From positions 1 through 64,000 of the forward strand of contig NZ_KQ976355.1 in NCBI RefSeq assembly GCF_000346485.2: a DNA stretch of 64,000 nucleotides. Reading direction: 5' to 3'. Below are positions 55,101 to 63,470 of the stretch, one piece after another. Below the pieces are notes generated by a model. That model made no database searches. It saw only the letters and a program-made list of their open reading frames with translations, and was not told the origin of the DNA. The position numbers and the translations under genes are program-made. The first letter of the stretch is position 1, and each line of letters begins with the position of its first letter. The DNA comes from Scytonema hofmannii PCC 7110 (GTDB lineage Bacteria > Cyanobacteriota > Cyanobacteriia > Cyanobacteriales > Nostocaceae).

Positions 55101-58100
55101 GTGCTGCACAACGCTTTCCCCTGATTTCACGGTCTAATACTGCACCAAATGTGACCTCGACGCCTGTTACTAGTGCAACGCCAAATACTTTGTATGCCTA
55201 CGATATCAAAGCCACGGATGCAGAGGGAGATAGCTTAAGTTATTCCCTTGACACTGCATCCCTTGACAGGGGCATGAAGATTGATGCATTCGGTCGATTG
55301 CGCTGGACTCCCACACTAGGTCAAATCACCACCACCACTCCCCATAAGGTGACGGTTACCGTCAGTGACGATAATGGTGGTAGCAAACTGCACGAGTTTA
55401 ACATAACTGTTGCTGCCGATACTATCAAACCTCAAGCCACTTTGATTGCCAATACAGACTCTGCTAAAGTTGGGTCAGAAGTCACATTCCTTGCTAAGGC
55501 AACAGATAATATCAAAGTTGCTTCCTTGCAACTGTTGGTGAACGGCACAGTTGTCCAACTCGATCCCAACGGCATGGCAAAGGTAAAAATGACCCAAACC
55601 GGAAATATTTCTGCCATAGCCAAAGCAACTGACACGGCATTGAATGAGGGACAATCGGCTACATGGAACGTTTTGGTTACCAATCCCAACCCCAACAATC
55701 CCCCACCCAACATTAGCCTGAACTTAAGTAACATTCCCAACGGCATCGTGACTGCACCGACTAACATCATCGGTACAGTCAGCGATGATAACCTCATCAA
55801 TTACATTCTAGAGGTAGCACCACTTGCGGGGGGCGAATTTAAGACAATTGGAAGCGGCACCACGACAGTTAGCAACAACGTTTTGGGGAAATTTGACCCC
55901 TCACTGCTGCAAAACGACACTTACCGACTGCGCCTCAGTGCTTATGATGCTTCTGGCAATGGCAGAGTTGTCGAAGAAACAATTGATGTTGCGGGCGAAT
56001 TGAAACTCGGTAACTTCCGCTTGTCTTTCACTGACCTCACAGTTCCTGTGACTGGCATCCCCATTACTCTAACCCGTACTTACGATACCCTGACCGACAA
56101 CACCACTGACGACTTTGGCTATGGTTGGAGGATGGAGTTTAGGGATACCGACTTGCGGACTTCGTTGAGACCTCCTAGTGAGGAAGACCAGTTGTTAGGG
56201 TATCAAAGCGCATTCAAAGATGGGACTCGTGTGTATATTACCTTGCCAGGAGGCAAGCGTGAGGCGTTTACCTTTAAACCGACTCTAGACCCAATCTTTA
56301 AACTCGCGGCGGCGATTGCTAGAAATCCGGATGCGGCTGTTTACCGTCCTGCTTTTGTTGGCGATAAAGGTGTCACTAGTACTTTAACAGTGAAAGATGC
56401 CAAAATTCTTCATAAAGCTGGTACGAGTGAGTACGTTGGTTTAAATGGTGGAGTGCCTTATAACCCTGCTGATGTCAACTATGGTGGCATTTATGTGTTG
56501 ACAACTAAAGAGGGGATTGTTTATGAAATAGATGCCAATACGGGCGATTTGTTGACAGTTACGGATACCAATGGTAATAAACTGACCTATACGGATGGGG
56601 GGATTTATAGCTCCACTGGCAAGCAAATTACCTTCGAGAGGGATGCACAGGGGCGGATTGCGTCAGTTAAAGATCCGATGGGCTACCTCATCAAGTATGA
56701 CTATGATGCCAAAGGAGATTTGATTGCTGTTACTGACAGGGAGAACAATACAACTCGTTTCGAGTACGGCAGCAAAAAGCAACATTATCTCGATAATATC
56801 ATTGATCCCCTTGGCAGGACTGGAGTTCGCAATAATTACAACGAACTCACAGGTCGCTTGAAGTCCATGGTGGATGTTAATGGCAAGCAAGTGGAGATAA
56901 CATACGAATCCGATAATTCCAAGCAGACGGTACTGGATCAATTAGGTAATCCCACAACATACGTATATGATACACGGGGCAACATCGTTACTGAAATCGA
57001 TGCGCTTGGTAAGATGGTCAATCGCAAATACAATGATGACAATTATGCTTACGAAGAAACAGTCATCTCAGATCGTTCTAGTGCGAATGGCTTTACCACC
57101 AAATCTACCTATGACAATCAAGGTAACAAGCTCACTGAAGAAGATTCATTAGGTAATATCACTCGTTATACCTATGGTGCTAACAGTCGATTATTGACCC
57201 AAACCGATCCCTTGGGTCGCACAACTACTAATACCTACAGTAAGAGTGGCAATCTGCTCTCAACTACCGATGCAACTGGTAAAATCACAACCTACAGCTA
57301 TGACTTAAAAGGTCAGCTTCTCTCGGTTACAGATGCACTTCAACAAACGACTCGGTTTACGTATGACTTGAGTGGAAATGTTGAAACTGTAACTGATGCA
57401 CTCAATAAGGTCACCGCCTACACCTACAACGTCAACGGAGACAAACTCACTGAAACCAGGACAAGGACAACACCGACTGGCGTGCAAACACTGCTAACTC
57501 AGTGGACGTATGATAAAGAGGGACACCTCAGAACAATGACCGATGCCGAAAACCGGACTACGACCTACGAGTACGATAAGCAGGGTCGGCAAACTGCGGT
57601 TATTGATGCGCTCGCTCGAAGGACAGAGTATGTCTACAACGAGAAAGGCGAGCTAGTTGAGACAATTTATCCCGACAACACGAGCACCACACTTGACGAC
57701 AATCCACGCATAAAGACCAAGTACGACGCTGCGGGTCGCCAAATTGAAACTATCGACCAATTGGGGCGGGTAACGAGGTATATTTATGACAAAGTCGGTC
57801 GTTTGCGTTTTACGGTTTATCCAGATAAGACACCAGATGACCAGAATCTTTCACCAGAACTATGGGACAATCCTAAAACTGAAACCATTTACTACACTGA
57901 TGGGTTAGTGAAAGCGCAAATTGATGAGCGTGGCAATCGTACTGAGTTTCGTTACGATGCAGTCGGTCAGCAAACTGAAATTATCTACGCGGATGACACC
58001 CCTGCAAACCTACTTGACAATCCCAAAACAATTTATAAGTACGATAAAGCGGGTCAGCAAATAGCGGTCACTGATGCTCTTAACCATACCACCGCCTTTG

Positions 58101-60457
58101 TCTACGACGATCTCGGACGACTAAAAGAAACTCGTTTCCACGACAAGAGTTACACAACTCAGGAGTATGATGCATTAGGTCGGCGTATCGCGACTATTGA
58201 CCAAAACAGGAAGCCCACAGAGTATCGCTACGATGCGCTGGGTCGTCTAACTGGGGTGAAAAATGCTCTGGGAGATTGGACTGAGTACGGCTACGATGAG
58301 GTCGGTAACTTAATATGGATGGAGGATGCTCTCGATCGCCGCACCAACTACGAATACGATAAGCTTGGTCGGCGCACGGCAGTCATTGAGCCAATGGGTC
58401 AACGCTCTGACACGACCTATGATGCGGTAGGCAATCTCAAGACTTATACTGACTTCAATCGCCGTACCATTACCTACGATTACGACCCCCAAAATCGCAT
58501 GACCTCAAAGCTGTTTGGGGATGGCTCAAAGGTCACTTACACCTACACAAACACCGGGCTACAGGACGTTGTTAAGTTCATAAATGCGAGTAGCGTGACA
58601 ACGGCGACCTATGACAGTGATTACGATGAGCGCTCGCGCCTCATACAGCGCACTGACACCATGAGTGGAGTGAGCCGAAGCATCAGCTACACCTACGATG
58701 CTGCAAGCAATCGCACATCAGTTACCACACCGAGTGGTACGGTGAACTACACCTTTGATAAGCGCAACCGCCTCGATCGAGTGATTGAGAACAACATCGT
58801 CACAGCAGACTACGACTACGATGGAGTGAGCAATCTAGTTCTGACAAAATTTGCCAACGGGACACAAGAAATTCGCCACTACGACGATCTCAATCGCCTG
58901 GAGTCCCTGGAAAACAAAAAAGCTAGTGGTGATATAATTTCCAGCTACACCTATACCTTAGATGCGGGTGGCAATCGTACTAAAGTTGTGGAACATAATG
59001 GGCGTACTGTTGAGTATACTTATGACGATCTGTATCGGTTGACCCAAGAAAAAATTACCGATACAGTCAACGGGAATCGCATCAAAGACTACACCTACGA
59101 TAAAGTTGGTAACCGCAAGACACTCAAGGAAGCCGTGAATGGTGTGACAACGGTTACAGAGTACAACTACGATAACAATGACCGCTTACAGAACGAGAAG
59201 GTTAACCAGGTAGTTGTCGCCAGTTATACCTATGACAACAATGGCAATACCTTAATGAAGACCGAAAATGGTATGACTTCCACATATACCTGGGATTACG
59301 AAAATCGTCTGGGTGCCGCAACGCTTAAGAATTCATCAGGTATCGTGCTTCAATCAATGCAGTATCGATACAACGACAATGGCATTCGGGTTGCATCGGT
59401 GGTGAACAATCAAGAAACACGTTATCTGATTGATACTGTTCAGCCCTACGGTCAAGTGTTAGAAGAGTATTCCCCCAATGGCGCGGTGCAAGTGTCCTAT
59501 ACTTACGGCAATGACTTGATTTCCCAGAAACAGGGTATCAAGAGCACCTTCTACCATGTTGATGGATTGGGCAGCACGCGAGCGCTCACTGACGCAAGTG
59601 GTAGCGTTGTAAACACCTACAACTATGAGGCATACGGGGAACTGCTGAACTCTACTGGCAGTGTTAGTAATAAGTATATGTTTGCTGGGGAACAGTATGA
59701 CTCCAATTTAGGTGATTACTATCTAAGACAACGCTATTACGACACTGAAACTGGGCGGTTTACTAGAAGAGACGATTATGAGGGTAGGTTGGGAGAGCCA
59801 CAGACACTGCACAAATATGTGTACGCTCACGATAATCCCGTTAACGGGATTGACCCGACAGGATTATTTACTTTGTTAGAATTGGGTCGTGATTTGTCAA
59901 TAGTTGGCATTCTTGCGTCAATCCCAACTTATACGCCTGGAATTATTACTGGATCTTCGACTCGGGATAGTCAGTCGAGTGATGATGTTATCGTTTATGT
60001 TGGTGCTGGGAGTTCTAATTATGCTCTCGGTCATGCCTTTATAGAAGTCGATGGCATTGTCTACACTTTCCCAGGAGGAAGGTATACTGGTGCAGATAGG
60101 AATCACTATATGCACGAGCAGCAGGAGGAATATGATAAGTTGTATCGCCACTCCGTTAATTACACTCCTGCCGAAAAGAAGTTGCTGAAACTTACTCTGG
60201 AAACAAAATTGGATACAACTTATAAGAGATCTGGAAAATTAAGAGATGGGGGGTCAGGGGATTACGTTACGGGAATACCCTATTACGATTCCTACGCAAA
60301 TAATTGTACAACGTTTGTTACAGAGAGTTTACCAAGTAAGGGGTCTTTGTTTAACATTGTGAAAGCGCAATATTATCCCTTTGGCTTGAGTTGGGCTCTT
60401 GACACGATTCAAGTACTCTCTCGGGGTAGCGGTGTGAAAAAACTCACCTCTATTTAA
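49187..60457 (+). CDS. Giant RHS/YD-repeat protein with fibro-slime domain and peptidase-like C-terminus
   Basis: 3756 residues. Order: Ser/Thr/Gln-rich N-terminus without a signal peptide (1-160); Ig-like and cadherin-like domains (about 165-475); about eleven putative Ig (He_PIG) repeats with the pattern P-x-I-T-S-x-P...Y-x-Y-x-V-x-A-T-D-x-D; a fibro-slime domain (about 1045-1250, with NFTGDDDVWVFINDKLVIDLGG); an SdrD-B-like domain (about 1324-1402, GTVYRDANANGIQNTGE); an RHS shell start near 2275; YD repeats to about 3450; an RHS core (FYHVDGLGSTRALTD, YYDTETGRFTRRD, near 3455-3555). The last 195 residues differ: LGHAFIEVDGIVYTFPGG then YANNCTTFVTE, a His-before-Cys order as in permuted papain-like NlpC/LRAT-type peptidases. 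RHS shells encapsulate such C-terminal toxins. Function as a toxin is inferred. The next gene starts 11 bases downstream. Confidence 0.9.
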   Translation: MVRPVSFFTNGASHNNDSLLPQSLLESASLVAPLDDNSFLLDWQKTPKTPSGADLLTSQLDRQKKADTTSDNTEDITNSNTQALNPFDQPLLFKQQPYIYHIPSQRKKFKSHKEKDILTGGENASPLISSSQADTLTSTNTNQRSKSTSSAGAYDESTGSTSLSFEPPRITSFALVNDTAPGGTTNTDKITSDLTTRVSVPYPEEIYEWKAGFNNTPEANYVNILPYLQSTGVTIFDRTALNTIYGSSLPDGTHVLYLLTRRDEGEFVSVSKEPFTFTQDTTPPPQPAFNLDAASDSGTVGDKRTSFSTVTLVGQTEASASVKLEQTGATITADSTGKFTFTNVSLTIGDNPFTVRATDKAGNQQTFSTTIKRISPPTAINLTSNTVAENSAIGTVIGQLSSTDPDVGDNHIYSLVNDGGRRFKIVGNQLQVANDTLLNFENLKQHSIEVRSTDLDGLTKSQIFTINVTNVNEAPTFTSKPSTYTGAVGSAYSYSITTTDQDTGDTRKITAINPPSWLKLVDNGNGTATLSGTPTTNGIFNVDLKVEDVGKASSIQSFPISVIPNITLAEGKNFATTHTIPFTIPTNPSLISFNINPQFDTKDLDSIKDAFEVALVDEAGNSLVHTVSSGRDAFFNWTEGEAVALGVGTTYNSTTRTVSLNLTGTKPLTNAKLIFRLVNDDKDTTTNVSITSFAINPAPVGTLKAVQKDFDTQALPSTSTTPNFNVLADVSNSFLAEYHRTSFNADTKLLHTDIALRNTGKYSVDGPLLVGVTHISDPTVTLHKPDGITPEGIPYYDFSQLVSDGKVEPLELTNQRSLTFYNPQGKQFTYDLVVLAQLNQKPSIQSQPVTEIIGGQQYRYDVDATDPNSDVLTYKLLSSPVGTTIDSKTGLITWNTLTTNKGNHTILVEANDSRGEVTTQQFTLSVIDAPPNRPPVFTSTPIVDAAINTNYTYQAIAFDADRDTLTFSLVNKPEGMTVNPSTGVVSWTPNGNQLDTYDVTLAVTDGKSGTAQQVFKVKTQMEPGNHAPIIIGNPITQFGITNTNTVKNSTVSTIVRDFRMYGTDGGHPDFETFTSSYQNMVSQTIGSDRTPVFIGSNGYGATSAETFKQWYRDVAGVNSRIDIPMTLTETASGSGVWQYANDFFFPIDNLGFGNQGYSNNYAFTLESHVNFTYKGGEVFNFTGDDDVWVFINDKLVIDLGGIHSPASASVALDTLGLIKGESYTLDLFFAERHTYGSGFAMQTSLDFGPKYTYKLNVADADKDSLKYELIERPFGMTVSKDGVIEWRPKLSQQGIHKVTVKVTDGRGGVTTQSFNLNITPSNPGEIRGTVYRDANANGIQNTGEVAQSGRTVYIDENQNNFRDIEEVSVVTDAYGNYKFTNLASGSYKIGIEPKDGWNVTGGIGAVILGSGQILYNHIGTLEAKDSSLNQNPYFTTQPTVTQVEAGKVFKYEAAAKDPDSDGITYNVVVGNQQGITIDKSTGIVSWQPTHALIGSTVDVVLQAKDPYGGVVLQAFQLQVIAANTAPVFTLTPTQELTATVNNFFQYQFAAIDAQGDPITYTLESPNGATIDSKTGVFSWKPTALGQKSFTVVASDGKGGVTKHQFSLTAVSSTSNQIPIITSTPRNRVALGQSYLYTVKASDSNNDPLTYTLATAPVGMTIDSTGKILWTPDPKVNPLGANPVKVQIGDGRGGIQTQSFSIDVVSTPNRTNNAPTITSIPPLDATVGTTYRYNLTALDPDNDSVAWKLDKAPEGMSIDSERGILVWTPRLDQVGEREVVVQVVDALGGFSIQEFSITTRGVNAPPQIISTPITRAAINRPYTYKVVATDPEDDFLTFSLGNNKPTGMTIDSNTGVIQWTPGAAQPVSVEAIVTDIYGATNSQTFSIMVGTSPINNAPSITSTPIFKAGVGKPYSYQVQATDPDAGDTLTYELISRPSTEMKINPTTGLITWASPFSTTYDVVVGVRDAGGMGAAQRFPLISRSNTAPNVTSTPVTSATPNTLYAYDIKATDAEGDSLSYSLDTASLDRGMKIDAFGRLRWTPTLGQITTTTPHKVTVTVSDDNGGSKLHEFNITVAADTIKPQATLIANTDSAKVGSEVTFLAKATDNIKVASLQLLVNGTVVQLDPNGMAKVKMTQTGNISAIAKATDTALNEGQSATWNVLVTNPNPNNPPPNISLNLSNIPNGIVTAPTNIIGTVSDDNLINYILEVAPLAGGEFKTIGSGTTTVSNNVLGKFDPSLLQNDTYRLRLSAYDASGNGRVVEETIDVAGELKLGNFRLSFTDLTVPVTGIPITLTRTYDTLTDNTTDDFGYGWRMEFRDTDLRTSLRPPSEEDQLLGYQSAFKDGTRVYITLPGGKREAFTFKPTLDPIFKLAAAIARNPDAAVYRPAFVGDKGVTSTLTVKDAKILHKAGTSEYVGLNGGVPYNPADVNYGGIYVLTTKEGIVYEIDANTGDLLTVTDTNGNKLTYTDGGIYSSTGKQITFERDAQGRIASVKDPMGYLIKYDYDAKGDLIAVTDRENNTTRFEYGSKKQHYLDNIIDPLGRTGVRNNYNELTGRLKSMVDVNGKQVEITYESDNSKQTVLDQLGNPTTYVYDTRGNIVTEIDALGKMVNRKYNDDNYAYEETVISDRSSANGFTTKSTYDNQGNKLTEEDSLGNITRYTYGANSRLLTQTDPLGRTTTNTYSKSGNLLSTTDATGKITTYSYDLKGQLLSVTDALQQTTRFTYDLSGNVETVTDALNKVTAYTYNVNGDKLTETRTRTTPTGVQTLLTQWTYDKEGHLRTMTDAENRTTTYEYDKQGRQTAVIDALARRTEYVYNEKGELVETIYPDNTSTTLDDNPRIKTKYDAAGRQIETIDQLGRVTRYIYDKVGRLRFTVYPDKTPDDQNLSPELWDNPKTETIYYTDGLVKAQIDERGNRTEFRYDAVGQQTEIIYADDTPANLLDNPKTIYKYDKAGQQIAVTDALNHTTAFVYDDLGRLKETRFHDKSYTTQEYDALGRRIATIDQNRKPTEYRYDALGRLTGVKNALGDWTEYGYDEVGNLIWMEDALDRRTNYEYDKLGRRTAVIEPMGQRSDTTYDAVGNLKTYTDFNRRTITYDYDPQNRMTSKLFGDGSKVTYTYTNTGLQDVVKFINASSVTTATYDSDYDERSRLIQRTDTMSGVSRSISYTYDAASNRTSVTTPSGTVNYTFDKRNRLDRVIENNIVTADYDYDGVSNLVLTKFANGTQEIRHYDDLNRLESLENKKASGDIISSYTYTLDAGGNRTKVVEHNGRTVEYTYDDLYRLTQEKITDTVNGNRIKDYTYDKVGNRKTLKEAVNGVTTVTEYNYDNNDRLQNEKVNQVVVASYTYDNNGNTLMKTENGMTSTYTWDYENRLGAATLKNSSGIVLQSMQYRYNDNGIRVASVVNNQETRYLIDTVQPYGQVLEEYSPNGAVQVSYTYGNDLISQKQGIKSTFYHVDGLGSTRALTDASGSVVNTYNYEAYGELLNSTGSVSNKYMFAGEQYDSNLGDYYLRQRYYDTETGRFTRRDDYEGRLGEPQTLHKYVYAHDNPVNGIDPTGLFTLLELGRDLSIVGILASIPTYTPGIITGSSTRDSQSSDDVIVYVGAGSSNYALGHAFIEVDGIVYTFPGGRYTGADRNHYMHEQQEEYDKLYRHSVNYTPAEKKLLKLTLETKLDTTYKRSGKLRDGGSGDYVTGIPYYDSYANNCTTFVTESLPSKGSLFNIVKAQYYPFGLSWALDTIQVLSRGSGVKKLTSI

Positions 60458-60468
60458 CAACTGATTTA

Positions 60469-61119
60469 ATGTTAAAACGTCTGCTACAGAAGTTCGTAAT
60501 TTGTGGTTCGTGCCTTGCTATCTTTATGGGCTTATTTTGCTTGTGGCATTGGCAATCTTTACAAGTGGATTATGTTCAACTGGAAAAACTGCTTTCAAAC
60601 GGTAAGTGGATGGAAGCAGACCAGGAAACAAGTAGGATTATGTCCAAGCTCACAAGCAAAGCTGTAGACGAGCGCTCGTTTTTCGGCTCTTCTGCAATAG
60701 ATCCTTTTGGAGGGAGAAAATATAGTGTGGCTTTTTCAGGGCTTTATTCTTGTAGCGAACTGCAAAAAATAGATAAGCTTTGGTCAAAATACAGTCAAGG
60801 AAACTTCGGCTTTATGGTGCAAAGTGAAATTGCTAGATCTATGACACCGGATTTGTTGGCAATCCCCTCTAGTGAATCGTACCAATTTGCCAGACAATTT
60901 GACAAACAAGTTGGCTGGACGGATAAGAAATACCTCCGGACTCCCGATTGGTATCGGGAGATTCAAAATCCCGAAAAAGCAAGAGGTTCTTTGCCATCAA
61001 AAATTTGGCTGCTCGATATTAAGCAAAATCTCAAACCGTTAGCGACTGACAGTTTGATTTTGACTGTAGAACGTTTTAGTAAATGTCAAAATTCTGAGTC
61101 AGTTAAAAATTTTAGGTAA
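60469..61119 (+). CDS. Membrane-anchored GUN4-domain protein, candidate immunity partner
   Basis: 216 residues. A hydrophobic segment at residues 9-28 (FVICGSCLAIFMGLFCLWHW) anchors the protein. A GUN4-type domain follows: YVQLEKLLSNGKWMEADQETSRIM, then after an insertion FSGLYSCSELQKIDKLWSKYSQGNFGFMVQSEI. GUN4 proteins in phototrophs bind porphyrins and activate Mg-chelatase, but cyanobacteria also carry many GUN4 domains in signalling or unknown proteins. Its start 11 bases after the RHS toxin-like C-terminus, without a strong ribosome site, implies translational coupling and is the usual place of an immunity gene. That role is inference from position. Confidence 0.82.
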   Translation: MLKRLLQKFVICGSCLAIFMGLFCLWHWQSLQVDYVQLEKLLSNGKWMEADQETSRIMSKLTSKAVDERSFFGSSAIDPFGGRKYSVAFSGLYSCSELQKIDKLWSKYSQGNFGFMVQSEIARSMTPDLLAIPSSESYQFARQFDKQVGWTDKKYLRTPDWYREIQNPEKARGSLPSKIWLLDIKQNLKPLATDSLILTVERFSKCQNSESVKNFR

Positions 61120-61489
61120 GGATTCTATAGCGTCCGTACCTTATCCCGATGAAATTTTACAAACAGGTTCTCTTTTCCTTTGTCTTAGACTAAGATGTCT
61201 AATCTGGGCACTGGACTATTTTAACGAAGCACTGAATTTCATTTCCCCCATAAGTTCTTCATTTATATTTTGGGTTGCGGTCCAGAAGCAACTATCGGTT
61301 GGTTGTTGGTAGGCGCTTGTCAGCATCAAAACTTTTGTCTCAGTCACAACTTAAAAAGAAAGTCTGCCCTAGAAGCATGATTGTGGAGTTTTTCTTCTTC
61401 AAAGAGAATGTCACATAGTCATTATAAGAAGAAGAGCGAAACACTTTTAAAAAAAAACACACACATATTTACTATGATGTCAATGCACC
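61120..61489. other. Spacer without a recognised gene
   Basis: AT-rich sequence after the GUN4 gene. I see no coding frame with natural composition, no clear terminator and no repeat. It leads into the duplicated regulatory region. Confidence 0.55.
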
Positions 61490-61765
61490 CTCTAACTTTA
61501 CACGTTCTTCACAAAATCCCCTACCATTTATGAGAAGAATTTAAAAACCTTCTCAACAACTTCAGCCTTTCTACTGAATTTTTCTCATCCGGACACTTGT
61601 CAGTAAAATTTCGCTGTTTTTTATCCATTGAGCCATTTAATAATAGGAATAAGAATTGAATCGGCTCGAAGTTTTCGCTCTTACCGATTCACCGTCCCCA
61701 CACAGAAATACTCATAATCTGGATTCAACTGCTAGATAGCATGGAACTGAGAAACTGGATGAAAC
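61490..61765 (+). promoter_or_regulatory. 5' region shared with the giant RHS gene
   Basis: It carries the same ordered blocks as 48685-48970 (CTTTACACGTTCTT, AACTTCAGCCTTTCTACTGAATT, AATACTCATAATCTGGATTCAA, TGGAACTGA). The distance from the last block to the ATG of the downstream gene is about 95 bases here and about 235 bases in the RHS copy. Confidence 0.65.
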
Positions 61766-61843
61766 CCAAAGTCATCCGGTATATATTTGTGTGCCGCTCA
61801 AAATCTGAATTTTGTCAATCTTAAAATTAATTAAAGGAATTTC

Positions 61844-62617
61844 ATGACTCAACAACTAATCGTTCAAGATTTGGTGATTGTCGTTGCTGCCAAAAACCAT
61901 TCCCCTTCGATTCTGAACCCAGACTTCCTCAAGTGCAGTGGTATTGTTCCTCAAGATTGGAATTTGGCAAGACAGCCAATTTACACCAACAATGCGGCTC
62001 AGGTAATATTCACTAATGGAATTAGCATTATTGCCGAACCAAATCGAGTGATTTTCATGGAACCCATTGGCGACAAAACAATGTCAGAATTGAACATTGC
62101 AGAAATTGCTCGCAAATACGTACAAACCCTACCCAACGTAGAATATGAAGCTGTAGGTATCAATCCCAGAGGCTACGTTTCTTTTGCAAGCTCTCCAGAT
62201 GCGGCTCGCCTCTACATGGCAGAAACTCTACTATCGCCCGGTGCTTGGCAAGAGTCAGGAGATTCCCCCATGCGAGCTTCACTCAACTTAGTTTACAAAT
62301 TCCAACGCGCTCCTTTCTATCTAGGCATCACTGAAGCCGCGTTGCGTAATGAAGACGAAACAAGCACTCCAATTGTCATGTTTTCTGGCAGTTTTAGCTA
62401 CGAGTTGAGTGGTGAAAATGGAGCAGAAAAAATTAGCAACTTGCATAACTGCATTGAAAACTGGCAAACTGACTTAAATACTTACTCTGATATCATTAAT
62501 CACAAATTTTTGAAGAAAATATCTTCTAGCTTAAGAGTAGCTTCTGATGACTCTACAGTTTCCGTTCCGGCTACAGTTCCCGATTTATTTACTATGAGTG
62601 CTGCCACAATAGCCTAA
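61844..62617 (+). CDS. Hypothetical cyanobacterial protein
   Basis: 257 residues with AAAGGAA before the ATG. It reads LIVQDLVIVVAAKNHSPSILNPDFLKCSGIVPQDWNLARQPIYT, then QVIFTNGISIIAEPNRVIFMEP, and a beta-rich end (LNLVYKFQRAPFYLGITEAALRN, MFSGSFSYEL). This LNPDFL..SGIVP-W.L.R start resembles a sporadic cyanobacterial family of unknown function that I recall beside type I secretion genes. No signal peptide. The shared upstream region suggests co-regulation with the giant RHS protein, and the downstream isomerase may act on it. No catalytic motif is visible. Confidence 0.6.
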   Translation: MTQQLIVQDLVIVVAAKNHSPSILNPDFLKCSGIVPQDWNLARQPIYTNNAAQVIFTNGISIIAEPNRVIFMEPIGDKTMSELNIAEIARKYVQTLPNVEYEAVGINPRGYVSFASSPDAARLYMAETLLSPGAWQESGDSPMRASLNLVYKFQRAPFYLGITEAALRNEDETSTPIVMFSGSFSYELSGENGAEKISNLHNCIENWQTDLNTYSDIINHKFLKKISSSLRVASDDSTVSVPATVPDLFTMSAATIA

Positions 62618-63470
62618 GAATATAAATATTATTCCAGCTACTGCAAGAATACGGAAACCGTAAATAAGCAGTGCTGGATATTTTTCTAATTAAATAATCA
62701 GCCAGCATCGTGATGGACAACGTTCGGCAGCTTCTTCCACCCTTTACCTTAAATCTGGTCTTATATTTTTAGTTGCATATTGTATAAATTTGCATAAGTA
62801 CCATCACTGCGATTAACTCTTCATGCGTTCCTTGTTCATCAATTCCGTTATCCGTTAACACAACAATTCTTTGTGCGTTTCTGACTGTTGACAAACGATG
62901 GGCTATGACAAGTGTTGTGCGGTTGTCGGTTAACTTCTCCAATGAATCTTGAATGGCCTTTTCACTTTCATTATCCAGATTGCTCGTTGCTAAATCTAGA
63001 CAAGAAAAAGATTGGGCAGAAGTTGAAGAAGTCGTTAACGCACTGGGGAAATGGTAATAGTATTCTTGAGGTCTAAGACTACTAAGGTGCTTACGCTTAT
63101 AAGAGGTTAAGCCGAGATATGGACGAAAACAGAAATAGGGGCTTTAAATACTTTATTTTCCTTCACTTACAATAACATGGAGGGGAAAGTGACGAAGACA
63201 GTGTCGGCCAAACTGTCATGAGCCGCCACGTAACGGCTAAAAGTCTTACTATGCAAGGGTTATCGTCTTCACAGTTAACTTTACATTGGTATTGTAAACA
63301 CCTTCCACAGCTACTAACAGTATTTTCACGCATTCAACTGCCAACCTCACAACCAAATTAAGTATACTCAACGTTGTGATACAGATAACCAATAAGCCAT
63401 TATGCAATCAGGAGCTTGTAACAAAAATAACACTCCCAATTGCTTGCTGTGTCATCTACCCAAACTCTCT
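62618..63470. other. Spacer with gene remnants
   Basis: It holds the ABC-transporter tail listed next and a short plus-strand tail at 63002-63059 that ends [14 protein letters not shown] before a stop, probably the last codons of an unrelated lost gene. No intact gene is present. A weak repeat-like block near 63200-63270 precedes the isomerase gene. Confidence 0.5.
62769..63008 (-). pseudogene. C-terminal remnant of an ABC-transporter ATP-binding domain
   Basis: The minus-strand translation gives [23 protein letters not shown], then [37 protein letters not shown]. These are the Walker B end (with Leu in place of Glu in LDEATS), D-loop and H-loop with switch His of an exporter-type ABC protein. 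Walker A, the signature motif and the membrane domain are missing, and the frame has no natural start, so only the last 75 or so residues survive. Its type fits peptidase-containing or HlyB-type exporters that pair with the adjacent isomerase. Confidence 0.75.

Noticed and set aside
54333-55250. Possible CRISPR-like periodicity in the giant gene
   Set aside because: The recurring blocks of about 270-290 bases translate to Ig-like repeats and differ at the DNA level; no short exact repeats with unique spacers are present.
56441-60151. Minus-strand ORFs opposite the RHS repeats
   Set aside because: They are shadows of the periodic YD-repeat codons on the plus strand.
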